Position numbers and translations under genes: made by a program | NCBI GenBank assembly: GCA_026400815.1 | Contig: JAPLOI010000019.1 | Span: forward strand, 62,001-126,000 | DNA: 64,000 bases | Origin: Alphaproteobacteria bacterium | GTDB lineage: Bacteria > Pseudomonadota > Alphaproteobacteria > Acetobacterales > Acetobacteraceae | Reading direction: 5' to 3' | Notes under the pieces: generated by a model | Seen by the model: only the letters and a program-made list of their open reading frames with translations | Database searches by the model: none | What the model was told of the DNA's origin: nothing | Part shown: in pieces, positions 1 to 8,546 of the stretch | How positions within the stretch are numbered: position 1 is the stretch's first letter | Layout: each line of letters begins with the position of its first letter

Positions 1-852
1 GCTGGGGTCGGCTTTCCAGTCGTGGACGGTGCCGGTCCAGGTGCTGCCGGTCATGGCGCGGGTGGGCAGGGCCATGAGGGTGGCGTGGGCCTGCTGGGGG
101 CCGGTGTCGAAGGCGGTTTGGGTGGGGATGCCCTTGGAGAAATCCCAGGCTGCCACTGTGGATGTGCCGGCGAGGATGGCGGGGGCTTCGATCTTGCCGT
201 TGTAGTGGGCGCTGGCGCGCGGGTTGGCGCCGTTATGTAGCAGGGGGGCGGGGGGCAGGGCGGCGATGAAGGCGCGGGCGGGGCCGCCGGGGCAGGGCAG
301 GGCGCCATGTGCGGTGGCGGTGCCGGCACCCTTCAGCGGCTTGTGGGGGCGTTGGTCCAGCGTGAGGGTGCCGTCGGCAGCCAGGGTGGCGGTGACGGTA
401 TACCAATGGCGGGCCATCAGCGGGGCGGCGACGGTGGCGGTGACGCTGTGGGCGCCGGACGTGGCGCGGGCGATGGTGCCGCCTTGCGGGCCGATGGCCA
501 GGGCGAGGGACCAGCCCGGCATGTCTAGCGCGAGGATGCCCTGTTCGCCATTGGTAGGGGTGGTGGGCCAGATCGTGGCGCGCAGGGTGAGGGGGCCGGC
601 GGGGAGGGCGAGGCCGTCGGCGCGGGCGAAGCTGCCGGCCCAGGCGCCCTGTTCCTGGCTCTGGAGCGTGGCCGGCAGGGGCGAGGGCATTTCGATTTCC
701 TCGTAGCCCGGGCCTTCGGGATTCGGATCGGCGCAGATGTGGCGAACGAAGCGCAGGGCGAAGGGGGCGCTGCCGGCGCTGGCGATGTGGAAGCGGATCT
801 CCGCCCCCTGCTTCTGGCCCCAACGGTTCGGGTAGCCGGAGAGCTTATGCAT
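1..852 (-). CDS. N,N-dimethylformamidase beta-subunit-like protein (N-terminal part)
   Basis: The frame is open from an ATG at 852 to the window edge (284 codons), so the C-terminus is missing. The N-terminus MHKLSGYPNRWGQKQG, then an arm with RFVRHICADPNPEGPGYEE and a later WPTTPTNGEQGILAL stretch resemble the beginning of the large subunit of dimethylformamidase-type amidohydrolases, where a lectin/LamG-like fold follows this segment. The ATG is preceded by AGGAACC at a suitable distance. The gene lies downstream of the cyclase gene but is separated from it by repeat copy A, which probably terminates transcription, so it may have its own promoter in 853-880. Family assignment rests on recalled family pattern; substrate is unknown. 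Confidence 0.7.
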   Translation of the reverse strand, partial: MHKLSGYPNRWGQKQGAEIRFHIASAGSAPFALRFVRHICADPNPEGPGYEEIEMPSPLPATLQSQEQGAWAGSFARADGLALPAGPLTLRATIWPTTPTNGEQGILALDMPGWSLALAIGPQGGTIARATSGAHSVTATVAAPLMARHWYTVTATLAADGTLTLDQRPHKPLKGAGTATAHGALPCPGGPARAFIAALPPAPLLHNGANPRASAHYNGKIEAPAILAGTSTVAAWDFSKGIPTQTAFDTGPQQAHATLMALPTRAMTGSTWTGTVHDWKADPS

Positions 853-879
853 GGGGGTGGGGTTCCTTTTAGGGGTTAA

Positions 880-1005
880 GGAAGAGTCTTCTTTTTGTGA
901 ACAAAAAGAAGCAAAAAAAACTTTATCCGCTTGCACCCGTGCCAAGTGGTCTGGCGCGGGAGCAAGTCGGAAAAGTTTTTTGGTTCTTTTTTTCAAAAAA
1001 GAACA
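880..1005. repeat. Composite hairpin repeat, copy A (full length)
   Basis: Left T/A hairpin at 888-911 (CTTCTTTTTGT / ACAAAAAGAAG, loop GA). GC-rich core about 928-966 with partly complementary arms (GCTTGC ... GCAAG). Right unit is a 32-bp stretch at 973-1004 that also folds on itself (GTTCTTTTTT / AAAAAAGAAC). The 32-bp stretch recurs exactly at 36420, 43934 (inverted), 60478 and 62608. It lies just after the stop of the cyclase gene, and the core hairpin is followed by T runs on both strands, as in a bidirectional intrinsic terminator. Confidence 0.85.
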
Positions 1006-1012
1006 TGCTTGC

Positions 1013-1783
1013 TTATGCTGGGACGAGAGCCAACACGCGGAGGGGGGACCCGGAACCGCCCTGGATTTTCAAAGGTGGGGCGATGACGAGGGCGCCGGTG
1101 GGGGGGAGTTGGTCGAGGTTACAGAGGCATTGCAGGCCGTAGCGGCCGGCGCCGTGCATGAGGGTGTGGGCGGGGTACATCGGGGTCATGAGGTGGGCCT
1201 GGCCGGCGTCGGTGCCGATGGTCTCCACGCCGAAGCCGAGGACGCCGCGATCGACGAGGAGTTGGACGGCTTCGGTGGTGGGGCCTGGGGTGTGGGCGCC
1301 GTCTTCCTGGACGTTGGCGTAGGCGGCGCCGGAGCGCTTGGACCAGTCGGTGCGGAAGAGGACCCAGGTGCCGGCGGGGATGGTGCCGTGCTGGGCTTCC
1401 CAGGCCTGGATGGTGGCGGGGGTGAGGAGGTAGTCGCCGTTGTTGGCGGCGTCTGCCGAGCAGTCGATGACGCAGGCGGGGGCGATGAGGTTTTGGACGG
1501 GCAGGGTGTCGGTGGTGTTGTTGGGGAGATCCTTGCCGGTGACCCAGTGGATCGGGGCGTCGAAATGGGTGCCGGTGTGTTCGCCGACGGTGATGTTGTT
1601 CCAGTACCAGCCTGGGCCTTTGTCGTCGTAGCGGCTGATGGTTTCCATCGAGAAGGGGGCGCACTGGCCGAACTGGGGCGGCAGCACGATGGTGGGGAAA
1701 TCGGGCGAGAGGGTCTGGGTGAGGTCCACGACGCGGACGCGGCCGGTGAGGAGGTCGGCGGCGAGGGTGGCGAGGGTGGTCAT
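1013..1783 (-). CDS. Cyclase family protein (kynurenine formamidase-like metal hydrolase)
   Basis: A 256-aa soluble protein. Residues around 65-80 read EHTGTHFDAPIHW, the HxGTHxDxPxH metal-binding signature of the cyclase / kynurenine formamidase family, and the downstream DWSKRSG and MHGAGRYG segments also fit the fold. Family members hydrolyse formamide or lactone-type bonds. Its ATG overlaps the stop of the upstream GNAT gene (ATGA), so it is translationally coupled and belongs to the iorA-iorB-GNAT-cyclase operon. It might act on an amide or cyclic intermediate made from aryl-pyruvate metabolism, but the actual substrate cannot be read from the sequence. Confidence 0.85.
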   Translation of the reverse strand: MTTLATLAADLLTGRVRVVDLTQTLSPDFPTIVLPPQFGQCAPFSMETISRYDDKGPGWYWNNITVGEHTGTHFDAPIHWVTGKDLPNNTTDTLPVQNLIAPACVIDCSADAANNGDYLLTPATIQAWEAQHGTIPAGTWVLFRTDWSKRSGAAYANVQEDGAHTPGPTTEAVQLLVDRGVLGFGVETIGTDAGQAHLMTPMYPAHTLMHGAGRYGLQCLCNLDQLPPTGALVIAPPLKIQGGSGSPLRVLALVPA

Positions 1784-2256
1784 GCGTGGTCCTTTCGTGA
1801 GGGCACGAGGGGCTTTTCCATGAAGACGCTGAGCGGGTCGTCCCAGTAGTCGGCGAAGGGCGGGATGCGGGCGAAGCCGTGGCGTTCGTAGAGGCGGATG
1901 GCGGCGTGGCTGTGGATGCCGGTTTCGAGGCGCAGGGCAGTGACGCCTTCGGCGCGGGCGGCTTCTTCCAGCGTGGCCATGAGGGCTTGGGCGCAGCCGG
2001 TGCCGCGGGCTGCCTCCGTGACGAACATGCGCTTGATCTCGGCCGTGCCGTCCTCGGCCATGACGATGGAGCCGCAGGCGATGGCGATGCCGTGGCGGCG
2101 CGCGACGAAGAAGCGGACGCTGGGTTTCTCCAGGCTGGAGACGTCGAGCAGGTGGTTGCTTTCGGGGGGGTAGAGGGCCTCGGAGAAGGCATCCGACGCT
2201 TCGAGCAGGGCGATGATCTCGGGCTGGCGCGGGGGTTCGGGACGGATTTCAAGCAT
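1780..2256 (-). CDS. GNAT family N-acetyltransferase
   Basis: 158 aa from the ATG at 2256 (MLEIRPEPP). The central region contains EIKRMFVTEAARGTGCAQAL, matching GNAT motif A (R/Q-x-x-G-x-G/A, binding acetyl-CoA pyrophosphate), and the later ETGIHSHAAIRLYERHGF matches motif B. A longer frame starting at 2322 exists, but the 2256 start overlaps the iorB stop by 8 nt and matches the usual length of this family. The 3' end overlaps the cyclase start (ATGA). Substrate unknown; small-molecule amine acetylation is the family norm. Co-transcription with iorAB suggests an accessory role there. Confidence 0.85.
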   Translation of the reverse strand: MLEIRPEPPRQPEIIALLEASDAFSEALYPPESNHLLDVSSLEKPSVRFFVARRHGIAIACGSIVMAEDGTAEIKRMFVTEAARGTGCAQALMATLEEAARAEGVTALRLETGIHSHAAIRLYERHGFARIPPFADYWDDPLSVFMEKPLVPSRKDHA

Positions 2257-3733
2257 GGGCGGGTTCGGGGTCCAGGGTGCGGATTGTGGCGATGGCGCCG
2301 GCGAGGATCGTGCCGTGTTCATCGGCGAGGGCGGCTTCGCGCAGGCGGCGGATCCAGGCTGCGGCGTCTTTGCGGTGGGCGATGAGGGGGAGGGCGGTAA
2401 GGACCTGGTCGAACTTGGCGGTGCCGCGGCTGTGGGTGTCGGAATAGCCCTTCACCAGGCGGCGGCAGGCGAGGAGTTCGGCGGCCAGGGCGGGGTTGGT
2501 GGCGTGCGCGCGGACGGTGGCGAGCCAGGCTTCGATATGGGCCATTTCGCGGGCGTGGCGCAGCAGGGTGCGGCGGCGGGGGCGGAGGCGGGCGACGAGC
2601 CAGAGCTGAAGGAAGCCCCAGAGCGTGTTGGTGCGGACGCGGCGGGGGCGTTCGAAGGCAGTCTTGAGCAGGCGGCGGGCGAGGGGCGAGCGTTCGAGGC
2701 GGGCGCCGAGTTTGGCGGGGAGGGTGGCGAGGAGTTCATCGACGCGCGGGTGCATGAACTCGGTGGTTTCGATCACCTGGGCCGGCGTGGCGGCGATTTC
2801 GGTGTGCAGGCGTGTGGTGCGGGTGGGGCGGGTTTTGAGGTCGGCGACGCGGATCGGGTCGTCATAGGCCATGGCGACGGCGATCCAGCGGGCGGCTTCG
2901 GTGGCCAGGGTGGGGTCCGAGGTGAAGCCTGCGACGCGGTCGAGGTATTCATGGGCGTAGGCGGCGTCCTGGTAGTCCGCGGTGCGGCGCAGGCCGTGGG
3001 TGAGCATCTCGCGCGCGGGCTCGGGGAAGTCGGTGAGGCGGGCGAGGGCGCTGGCGTAGGCGCGTTGTTCGGCGTCGGGGCCGGCGATGTGCTGCGGTGG
3101 GGTGGCCGGGGTGACGGGCGCTGGGGGTGGTGCGGTGACGGAGTCGTGCCCGGCGGCGAAGGCGCGCAGGCTGGGTTCCACGCCAAGGCCGGCGCGGCGG
3201 ATGGTTTGCTCGAAGGCCTCGCGGGGGAAGGGGAGGGCGGCGCTGGCGGCCAGGGCGCCGAACAGGGCGGCGGAGATGACGCTGCCGGCGCGCTCGGCGG
3301 CTTCTTGCATGTCCGCTGCCAGCAGGCGGTGGGCGGCCAGCGCGGCGGCTTCAAGGATGGGGGGGCTGGGGGCGGTGCCGTCGCCGGGCTTAATCTTTTC
3401 CGCCATCGAAAGGGCGCGATGGGTGGACGCGATGAGGGTGGTGCGGTTGGGGGTGACGAGGCCGCGCTGGATGGCGCGGCCGGCTTCCATCAACTCGGCG
3501 GCGATGACAATGTCGACGTCGCCGGGGACGGGCATGAGGGCGAGGATGGCGCCGGGTTGGTTGATGATCTCGACGTAGTAGATGGTGGCCCCGGTGCGTT
3601 GGGCGACGCCGGGGACGGAGGTGGATTGCGCGGTCCAGCCGGCGTGTTCGGCGAGGTCCACGATCCAGTCGGCGAGCACGCCGCCGCCCTGGCCGCCCAT
3701 GGCGGTGATGGCGATGCAGAGCGGGCGGCTCAT
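2249..3733 (-). CDS. iorB: Indolepyruvate oxidoreductase subunit beta, long form
   Basis: 494 aa from the ATG at 3733, which overlaps the iorA stop (ATGA). The N-terminus CIAITAMGGQGGGVLADW is the pyruvate:ferredoxin oxidoreductase gamma-type domain that pairs with IorA. Past about residue 220 the protein carries the long helical extension (DUF6537-like) found in proteobacterial IorB proteins of about 500 aa. With IorA it would decarboxylate indolepyruvate and related aryl pyruvates to the aryl-acetyl-CoA while reducing ferredoxin. The reading frame extends upstream of 3733, but that part lies inside iorA and has no family similarity. Confidence 0.9.
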   Translation of the reverse strand: MSRPLCIAITAMGGQGGGVLADWIVDLAEHAGWTAQSTSVPGVAQRTGATIYYVEIINQPGAILALMPVPGDVDIVIAAELMEAGRAIQRGLVTPNRTTLIASTHRALSMAEKIKPGDGTAPSPPILEAAALAAHRLLAADMQEAAERAGSVISAALFGALAASAALPFPREAFEQTIRRAGLGVEPSLRAFAAGHDSVTAPPPAPVTPATPPQHIAGPDAEQRAYASALARLTDFPEPAREMLTHGLRRTADYQDAAYAHEYLDRVAGFTSDPTLATEAARWIAVAMAYDDPIRVADLKTRPTRTTRLHTEIAATPAQVIETTEFMHPRVDELLATLPAKLGARLERSPLARRLLKTAFERPRRVRTNTLWGFLQLWLVARLRPRRRTLLRHAREMAHIEAWLATVRAHATNPALAAELLACRRLVKGYSDTHSRGTAKFDQVLTALPLIAHRKDAAAWIRRLREAALADEHGTILAGAIATIRTLDPEPAHA

Positions 3734-5889
3734 GAAACGGCGAGCACGCGGGCGCTGCGGCGGGCCTGCAGCCAGGTGATGGCGCGGGCGCGCAGGGCGG
3801 CCAGCGTGCGGTCCCACCAGGTGGGGTTGTGGATGATGTCCGCCCGGTAGAAGGAGGGGCAGAGCACGGCGGCCTCGGCCACCTCGCCGCAATTTCCGCA
3901 GCCGACGCAGGATTGGTCGATGGCGGCGACGGGGTCGGGCTTCAGCGGGTCGTTGCTCGGCTTGGTGCTGAGCGAGGGGCAGCCGGAGAGGCGGATGCAG
4001 GCATGGTCGCCGGTGCAGACATCCTCATCCACGCCGAAGCGGGGCTTCACCATGCGCTCGCCCTTCTTCACCGCGGCGGCGAAGAGGGGGCGTTCGCGGC
4101 GCTGGCGGTTCAGCATGCATTCGCTGCTGGCGATGACGAATTTGGGGCCGGCGTCTTTCGTGGTGAGGGCTTCGCGCAGGGTGTCGCGCAGCTTGGCGAC
4201 GTCGTAGGTGCGGTCGATGCGCCGCACCCAGGTGGCGCCGACGCCGCGGACGGCATCCTCGATCGGGTGGTTGGTGCTGCGGCCCTGCGGTTCCGCGCGC
4301 GACGAGAGCAGGTCCTGCCCGCCGGTGGCCGCCGAGTAGTGATTGTCGACGATGACGGTGACGCTGTCGTGCCGGTTGTAGACGGCGTTGCCGATGCCGT
4401 TGACCAGGCCGTTGTGCCAGAAGCCGCCGTCGCCCATCACCGAGAGGGCACGCTTGGACGTTTTTCCAGGCTGGGGCGGCACCTGGAAGGCGGAGGCGGA
4501 GGCGGAACCGAGGCCGTAGCCCATGGTGGAGGAGCCGATGTTGAAGGGCTCGTTCAGCGCGAAGAGGTGGCAGCCGATGTCGCCGGTGATGTGGTGCGGG
4601 CCGAGTTCCTGCTGCACCAGCTTCATGGCGGCGAAGATCGGGCGTTCCGGGCAGCCGGTGCAGAAGCTGGGTGGGCGCGGGGGCACGGCCTGGGCGAGGG
4701 CGGCGATGGTGGGCTGGGCGAGCAGGGGGCGGGGGTCGGGTGGCTGCGCGAGGGGGAGGTCGGGCGCGTGCTTGGTGAGGAAGGCGCACATTCCGTCGGA
4801 GAGGACTTGGGCGGTGTATTCGCCGGCCATGGGCAAGGCATCCTTGCCGGCGATCCTGGTTTGGATGTCCGCACGGCGCAGGATGGTGTTGAGCGCCTGT
4901 TCGAGGAATTCCGGCTGGCCTTCCTCCACCATCAGCACGGCGCGTTTCGTGGCGCAGAAGGCGGCGAGGTCTTCGTCCACCAGCGGGTAGGTGACGTTCA
5001 GGACGTGGATGGGGATGCGGGTGGTGCCGTCGATGGTGGCGAGGCCCAGGCCGTGCAGGGCGCGCAGCACGCCGTTGTACATGCCGCCCTGGGTGATGAT
5101 GCCGAGTTCGGTGATGTCGCCATCGAAGGTTTCGTTGAGGCCGTGTTCGCGGATGTAGCGCACGGCATTGGGCCAGCGGGTTTTGATCTTCTCCTGCTCG
5201 TGCAGGTAGCTGGCCGGCGGCAGGACGATGCGCATGGGGTCGCGCACCGGGTTCTCCAGGGCTTGCGCCAGCGGGAAGGCGGGCTTGCGGTTGTCCGAGG
5301 CTGCGAAGCTGCCATGGACGTGGCAGGCGCGGATGCGCAGCTGGAGCATCACCGGGGTGTTGGAGGCTTCCGACAGGGCGAAGCCGTGCTCCACGGCGGC
5401 CACGATGCTGGGCAGGTTCGGCCGCGGGTCCATCAGCCAGATCTGCGACTTCATGGCGAAGGCGTGGGTGCGCTCCTGCATGATGGAGCTGCCTTCGCCG
5501 TAATCCTCGCCGATGACGATCAGCGCGCCGCCCAGGACGCCGCCGGAGGCGAGGTTGGACAGTGCGTCGCACGCCACGTTGGTGCCGGCGGTGGATTTCC
5601 AGGTAACGGCGCCGCGGATCGGGTAGTTGACCGAGGCAGCGAGCGTGGCGGCGGCGGCGGCCTCGCTGGCGCTATGCTCGAAATGCACGCCGAGCTCGCC
5701 GAGGATATCCTGGGCATCGGCCAGCACGTCCATCAGATGGGAGATCGGCGCGCCCTGGTAGCCGGCGACATAGCCGACGCCGGATTGCAGCAGTGCCTTG
5801 GTGACGGCGAGGATGCCCTCGCCCCGGAAGGTCTCGCCGGCGCCGAGGCGCAAATCCTGGACCTCGCGCGCGAAGGACCGTTCCGCCAC
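3730..5889 (-). CDS. iorA: Indolepyruvate ferredoxin oxidoreductase subunit alpha
   Basis: 719 aa, thiamine-diphosphate enzyme of the 2-oxoacid:ferredoxin oxidoreductase class. Visible: pyrimidine-binding N-terminal domain (EGILAVTKALLQSGVGYVAG), the conserved FCTGCPERP near residue 410, the ThDP motif VMGDGGFWHNG...IVDN near residue 486, and a C-terminal ferredoxin domain with two cysteine groups (CTGDHACIRLSGC near 625; CVGCGNC near 658 followed by LCPSF). The set of four Cys plus four Cys is compatible with [4Fe-4S] clusters. First gene of a tightly overlapping minus-strand operon with iorB. The promoter should lie in 5890-6015, shared with the divergent ABC operon. Confidence 0.93.
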   Translation of the reverse strand: MAERSFAREVQDLRLGAGETFRGEGILAVTKALLQSGVGYVAGYQGAPISHLMDVLADAQDILGELGVHFEHSASEAAAAATLAASVNYPIRGAVTWKSTAGTNVACDALSNLASGGVLGGALIVIGEDYGEGSSIMQERTHAFAMKSQIWLMDPRPNLPSIVAAVEHGFALSEASNTPVMLQLRIRACHVHGSFAASDNRKPAFPLAQALENPVRDPMRIVLPPASYLHEQEKIKTRWPNAVRYIREHGLNETFDGDITELGIITQGGMYNGVLRALHGLGLATIDGTTRIPIHVLNVTYPLVDEDLAAFCATKRAVLMVEEGQPEFLEQALNTILRRADIQTRIAGKDALPMAGEYTAQVLSDGMCAFLTKHAPDLPLAQPPDPRPLLAQPTIAALAQAVPPRPPSFCTGCPERPIFAAMKLVQQELGPHHITGDIGCHLFALNEPFNIGSSTMGYGLGSASASAFQVPPQPGKTSKRALSVMGDGGFWHNGLVNGIGNAVYNRHDSVTVIVDNHYSAATGGQDLLSSRAEPQGRSTNHPIEDAVRGVGATWVRRIDRTYDVAKLRDTLREALTTKDAGPKFVIASSECMLNRQRRERPLFAAAVKKGERMVKPRFGVDEDVCTGDHACIRLSGCPSLSTKPSNDPLKPDPVAAIDQSCVGCGNCGEVAEAAVLCPSFYRADIIHNPTWWDRTLAALRARAITWLQARRSARVLAVS

Positions 5890-5955
5890 GAATGTGTCTC
5901 CTTGCTGCGGCGGTAGTTGAGCCAGTGGGGTGGGGGGGCGTCAACCGTTTCCCCC

Positions 5956-6000
5956 TGCGGGCGGTTTGCGTGCGGGCGGTTTTCGCGCGGATGGTTCGGG
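5956..6000. repeat. Three 15-bp tandem direct repeats upstream of an ABC operon
   Basis: Units at 5956-5970, 5971-5985 and 5986-6000. The first two (TGCGGGCGGTTTGCG and TGCGGGCGGTTTTCG) differ at one position; the third is more diverged. They fill most of the gap between the divergent iorA and ABC-operon starts, ending 15 bp before the ATG at 6016. Confidence 0.7.
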
Positions 6001-6015
6001 GGTAGAACGCTGCTG

Positions 6016-7533
6016 ATGTTGCGAAAAAGGCATGGGATGGGCGGGCTTGGGCGGCGCGGCCTGCTCGGCGCGCTGGCTGCGGGCAGCCTGCCGGCGGGGG
6101 GTGCAGGGGCGCAGGAGCGTGACAGCGTGGCGATCGCCTGGCCGGCGGATGTGCCGGGCTGGGACCCGCAGCGCCTGCTGCTGGCTGATGCGCAGCCGGT
6201 GTACCGCATGGTGTTCGATCCGCCGCTGTAGCGCGATGCGCGGCTGGAGCTGGAGCTGGAGCCGGCGCTGGTGACGCGGTGGGAGATGGCGCCGGATGGG
6301 CGCAGCCTGGAGCTGATGCTGCGCGACGACGTGGCGTTCCATGATGGCTCGCGCCTGACCTCGGCTGATCTGCGCTGGAGTTTCCTGGAGCGGTTGCACG
6401 CGGTGCCCGGGCTGGATGCGGCGCGTGTGTGGCGCCGGCTGGAGGCGATCGAGACCCCGTCGCCCGATCGGGCGGTGATGCGCTTCGACGGGCCGGCGCC
6501 GTGGGCGTTGGCGTGGCTGGGCTTCCTGGGCAGCTTCGTGGTGCCGAAGGGCGCGCAGGGTGGGGCGGTGATCGGCTCCGGCCCGTTCCGGCTGGTGGAG
6601 CATCGGCCGGGAGTGCGCATCGTGCTGGAGCGCCACGATGCCTGGTGGGGGCCGAAGCCGGCGCTGAAGCGCGTGGTGCTGGAGATCATGCCCGAGGCCG
6701 GCGCGCGGGTGGCGGCGGTGCAGTCTGGCCGGGTGGACATGGCGGTGGGCGTGCCGGCCCGCGAGCTGCCGCGGCTGGGGGCGCGGCCGGAGCTGGAAAC
6801 GGAGATGCGGCTGGCGAGCCGGCTGGTGCTGCTGCAGGCGCGCGATGATGGCGGGTTTGCCGATGCCAATGTGCGGCTGGCGGCGCATCACGCGATCGAC
6901 AAGGCGGCGTTGGTGCGCGCCTTCACCTATGGGGTGGGGCAGACGCTGTCGCTGCCGGCGCTGCCGGGCTCGGCGGGGTTCGAGGAGCGGTTCACGTTTC
7001 CGCACGATCCCAACCAGGCGATCCTGCTGCTGGAGCGGTCCGGCTTTTCCACGGAGACACCGGCGCAGGTGCGGCTGGCGACGACGCGGGGGCAGTTTCC
7101 CGGTGATTTCGACATGGCGCGGGCGATCGTGGCGATGTGGCGCGCGGTGGGGATCGAGGCGGCGCTGGAGGTGATCGACGGGACCCGGCACCTGGAGCTG
7201 GCGCGGGCGGGGCGGCTGCCAGACGCGGTGCTGTGGTCGTTCGATGCCGGGGCGGGGGTGGCGGAGGCGGGGATCGGCGCGCTGCTGGACCCCGGGATGC
7301 CGTTCTCCTGCTGGCGCGGCGCGGGGCTGGGGGCCAAGGCGGCGGCGCTGGCAGCCGAGATGGATCCGGGCGAGCGCGGCGCGCAATGGCGGGCGCTGGG
7401 CCGCGAGGCGGTGGCGGCGGGGGCCTGCATGCCGCTGCTGCAGGGCGTGCAGACGGTGGTGCGGGCCAAGGCGCTGAGCCACCGGCCCTCCGGTACCGGC
7501 TGGATACTGCCGCACACGATGGCCTGGCTGTGA
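6016..7533 (+). pseudogene. Family 5 ABC substrate-binding protein with in-frame amber codon
   Basis: Reading from the ATG at 6016 gives a Tat/Sec-like leader (RRGLLGALAAGSLPAGGAGAQ) and the start of a peptide/nickel binding protein (VPGWDPQRLLLADAQPVYRMVFDPPL), then TAG at 6229-6231 (codon 72). The same frame then continues without interruption for over 430 codons to 7533 with ordinary family-5 features (DDVAFHDGSRLTSADLRWSF, IGSGPFRLVEH, HDAWWGPKPALKRV, HHAIDKAALVRA). Only one base need differ for a sense codon there (CAG or similar). Without readthrough the binding protein would be lost. The 3' end overlaps the permease start (GTGA). A restart at ATG 6286 would lack the signal peptide. Confidence 0.85.
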
Positions 7534-8546
7534 TCGCGAGCCTGGGATGGCGGCTGCTGGTGGCCGTGCCGGTGCTGCTGCTGGCCACGCTGGTGCTGTT
7601 CGTGGTGCTGCGGGTGCTGCCGGCGGATGTGGCGGCGATGGCGCTGGCGCCGGGAGCGACGGAGGCGGAGATCGCGGCCATGCGGGTGGTGCTGGGGCTC
7701 GATGGGCTGTTGCCGGTGCAATACGTGATCTGGCTCGGCCAGATGCTATCGGGCGAGTGGGGGCTTTCGGCGCAGATGGGGGTGCCGGTGGCGCGGCTGG
7801 TGGGCACGGCGTTGCCCGCGACGCTGGAATTGGCCGCGCTGGCGGGGGTGGTGTGCGGGGTGCTGGGATTTTCCGGTGGGTTGCTGCTGTTCGCGCTGCG
7901 GCGCGAGGGCGGCCAGCGGGAAGGGCGGGCGGCGCTGGCCGAGACCGGCACGACGTTGATGATGGCGGTGCCGGCGCTGCTGTGGGCGTTGCTGTTGGTG
8001 CTGGTCTTCGCGCTGGGATGGCCCGTTGCACCCGTGGGCGGGCGGCTGGCGCCCGGCTTGGCGTGGCCGCCGGGGACAGGGTTCCTGCTGCTGGATGCGC
8101 TGGCTGCGGGTGACCTGGCGGTGTTCGGCAGTGCGCTGGGCCACCTGGTGCTGCCGGCGGTGGCGCTGGGGCTGGGCTTCGCACCGCCGGTGATGCGGGT
8201 GCTGGGCGCGGCGTTGGCCGAGGCGTATCGCGCGCCGTTCATCGACCAGGCGCGGCTGCGCGGGCTGTCTGGCGCGCAGGTGCTGTGGGGGCAGGCGCTG
8301 CCGCTGGCGGCCGTGCCGGCGCTGGCGGCGCTGGGGCGGCAGTTCGTGCTGCTGCTGGGCGGGGTGGCGGTGGTGGAGGCGGTGTGCGGCTATCCCGGGC
8401 TGGGCCGGTTGCTGGTGGAGGCGGTGCGCGCGGCGGACCTGCCGGTGCTGCAGGTGGCCGGCTTGGCCTTCGCCGTGGTGGCAGTGCTGGCGCAGGCGGT
8501 GGTGGAGGGGGTGTGCCGCGGCCTCGCCCCGCGGGTGCGGGCATGA
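7530..8546 (+). CDS. ABC transporter permease, DppB/OppB type
   Basis: 338 aa starting at a GTG that overlaps the stop of the binding-protein gene. Several long hydrophobic segments (VAVPVLLLATLVLFVVLRVLP near the N-terminus; LLWALLLVLVFALGW; AGLAFAVVAVLAQAVV at the C-terminus) and the cytoplasmic EAA-type loop (LRGLSGAQVLWGQALPLAAVP) followed by GYPGLGRLLVEAV are the hallmarks of the B-type permease of dipeptide/oligopeptide/nickel importers. It should form the inner-membrane channel with the next gene. The sequence itself looks intact although its partner genes on both sides look damaged. Valine and alanine are written mostly GTG and GCG. Confidence 0.9.
   Translation: MIASLGWRLLVAVPVLLLATLVLFVVLRVLPADVAAMALAPGATEAEIAAMRVVLGLDGLLPVQYVIWLGQMLSGEWGLSAQMGVPVARLVGTALPATLELAALAGVVCGVLGFSGGLLLFALRREGGQREGRAALAETGTTLMMAVPALLWALLLVLVFALGWPVAPVGGRLAPGLAWPPGTGFLLLDALAAGDLAVFGSALGHLVLPAVALGLGFAPPVMRVLGAALAEAYRAPFIDQARLRGLSGAQVLWGQALPLAAVPALAALGRQFVLLLGGVAVVEAVCGYPGLGRLLVEAVRAADLPVLQVAGLAFAVVAVLAQAVVEGVCRGLAPRVRA

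Noticed and set aside
2213-3850. Long glycine-rich open frame opposite iorB
   Set aside because: Low-complexity Gly/Ala/Val translation typical of the antisense strand of GC-rich genes; iorB on the minus strand has clear family motifs.
3829-5916. Plus-strand open frame opposite iorA
   Set aside because: Antisense, low complexity; iorA carries complete ThDP and Fe-S motifs.
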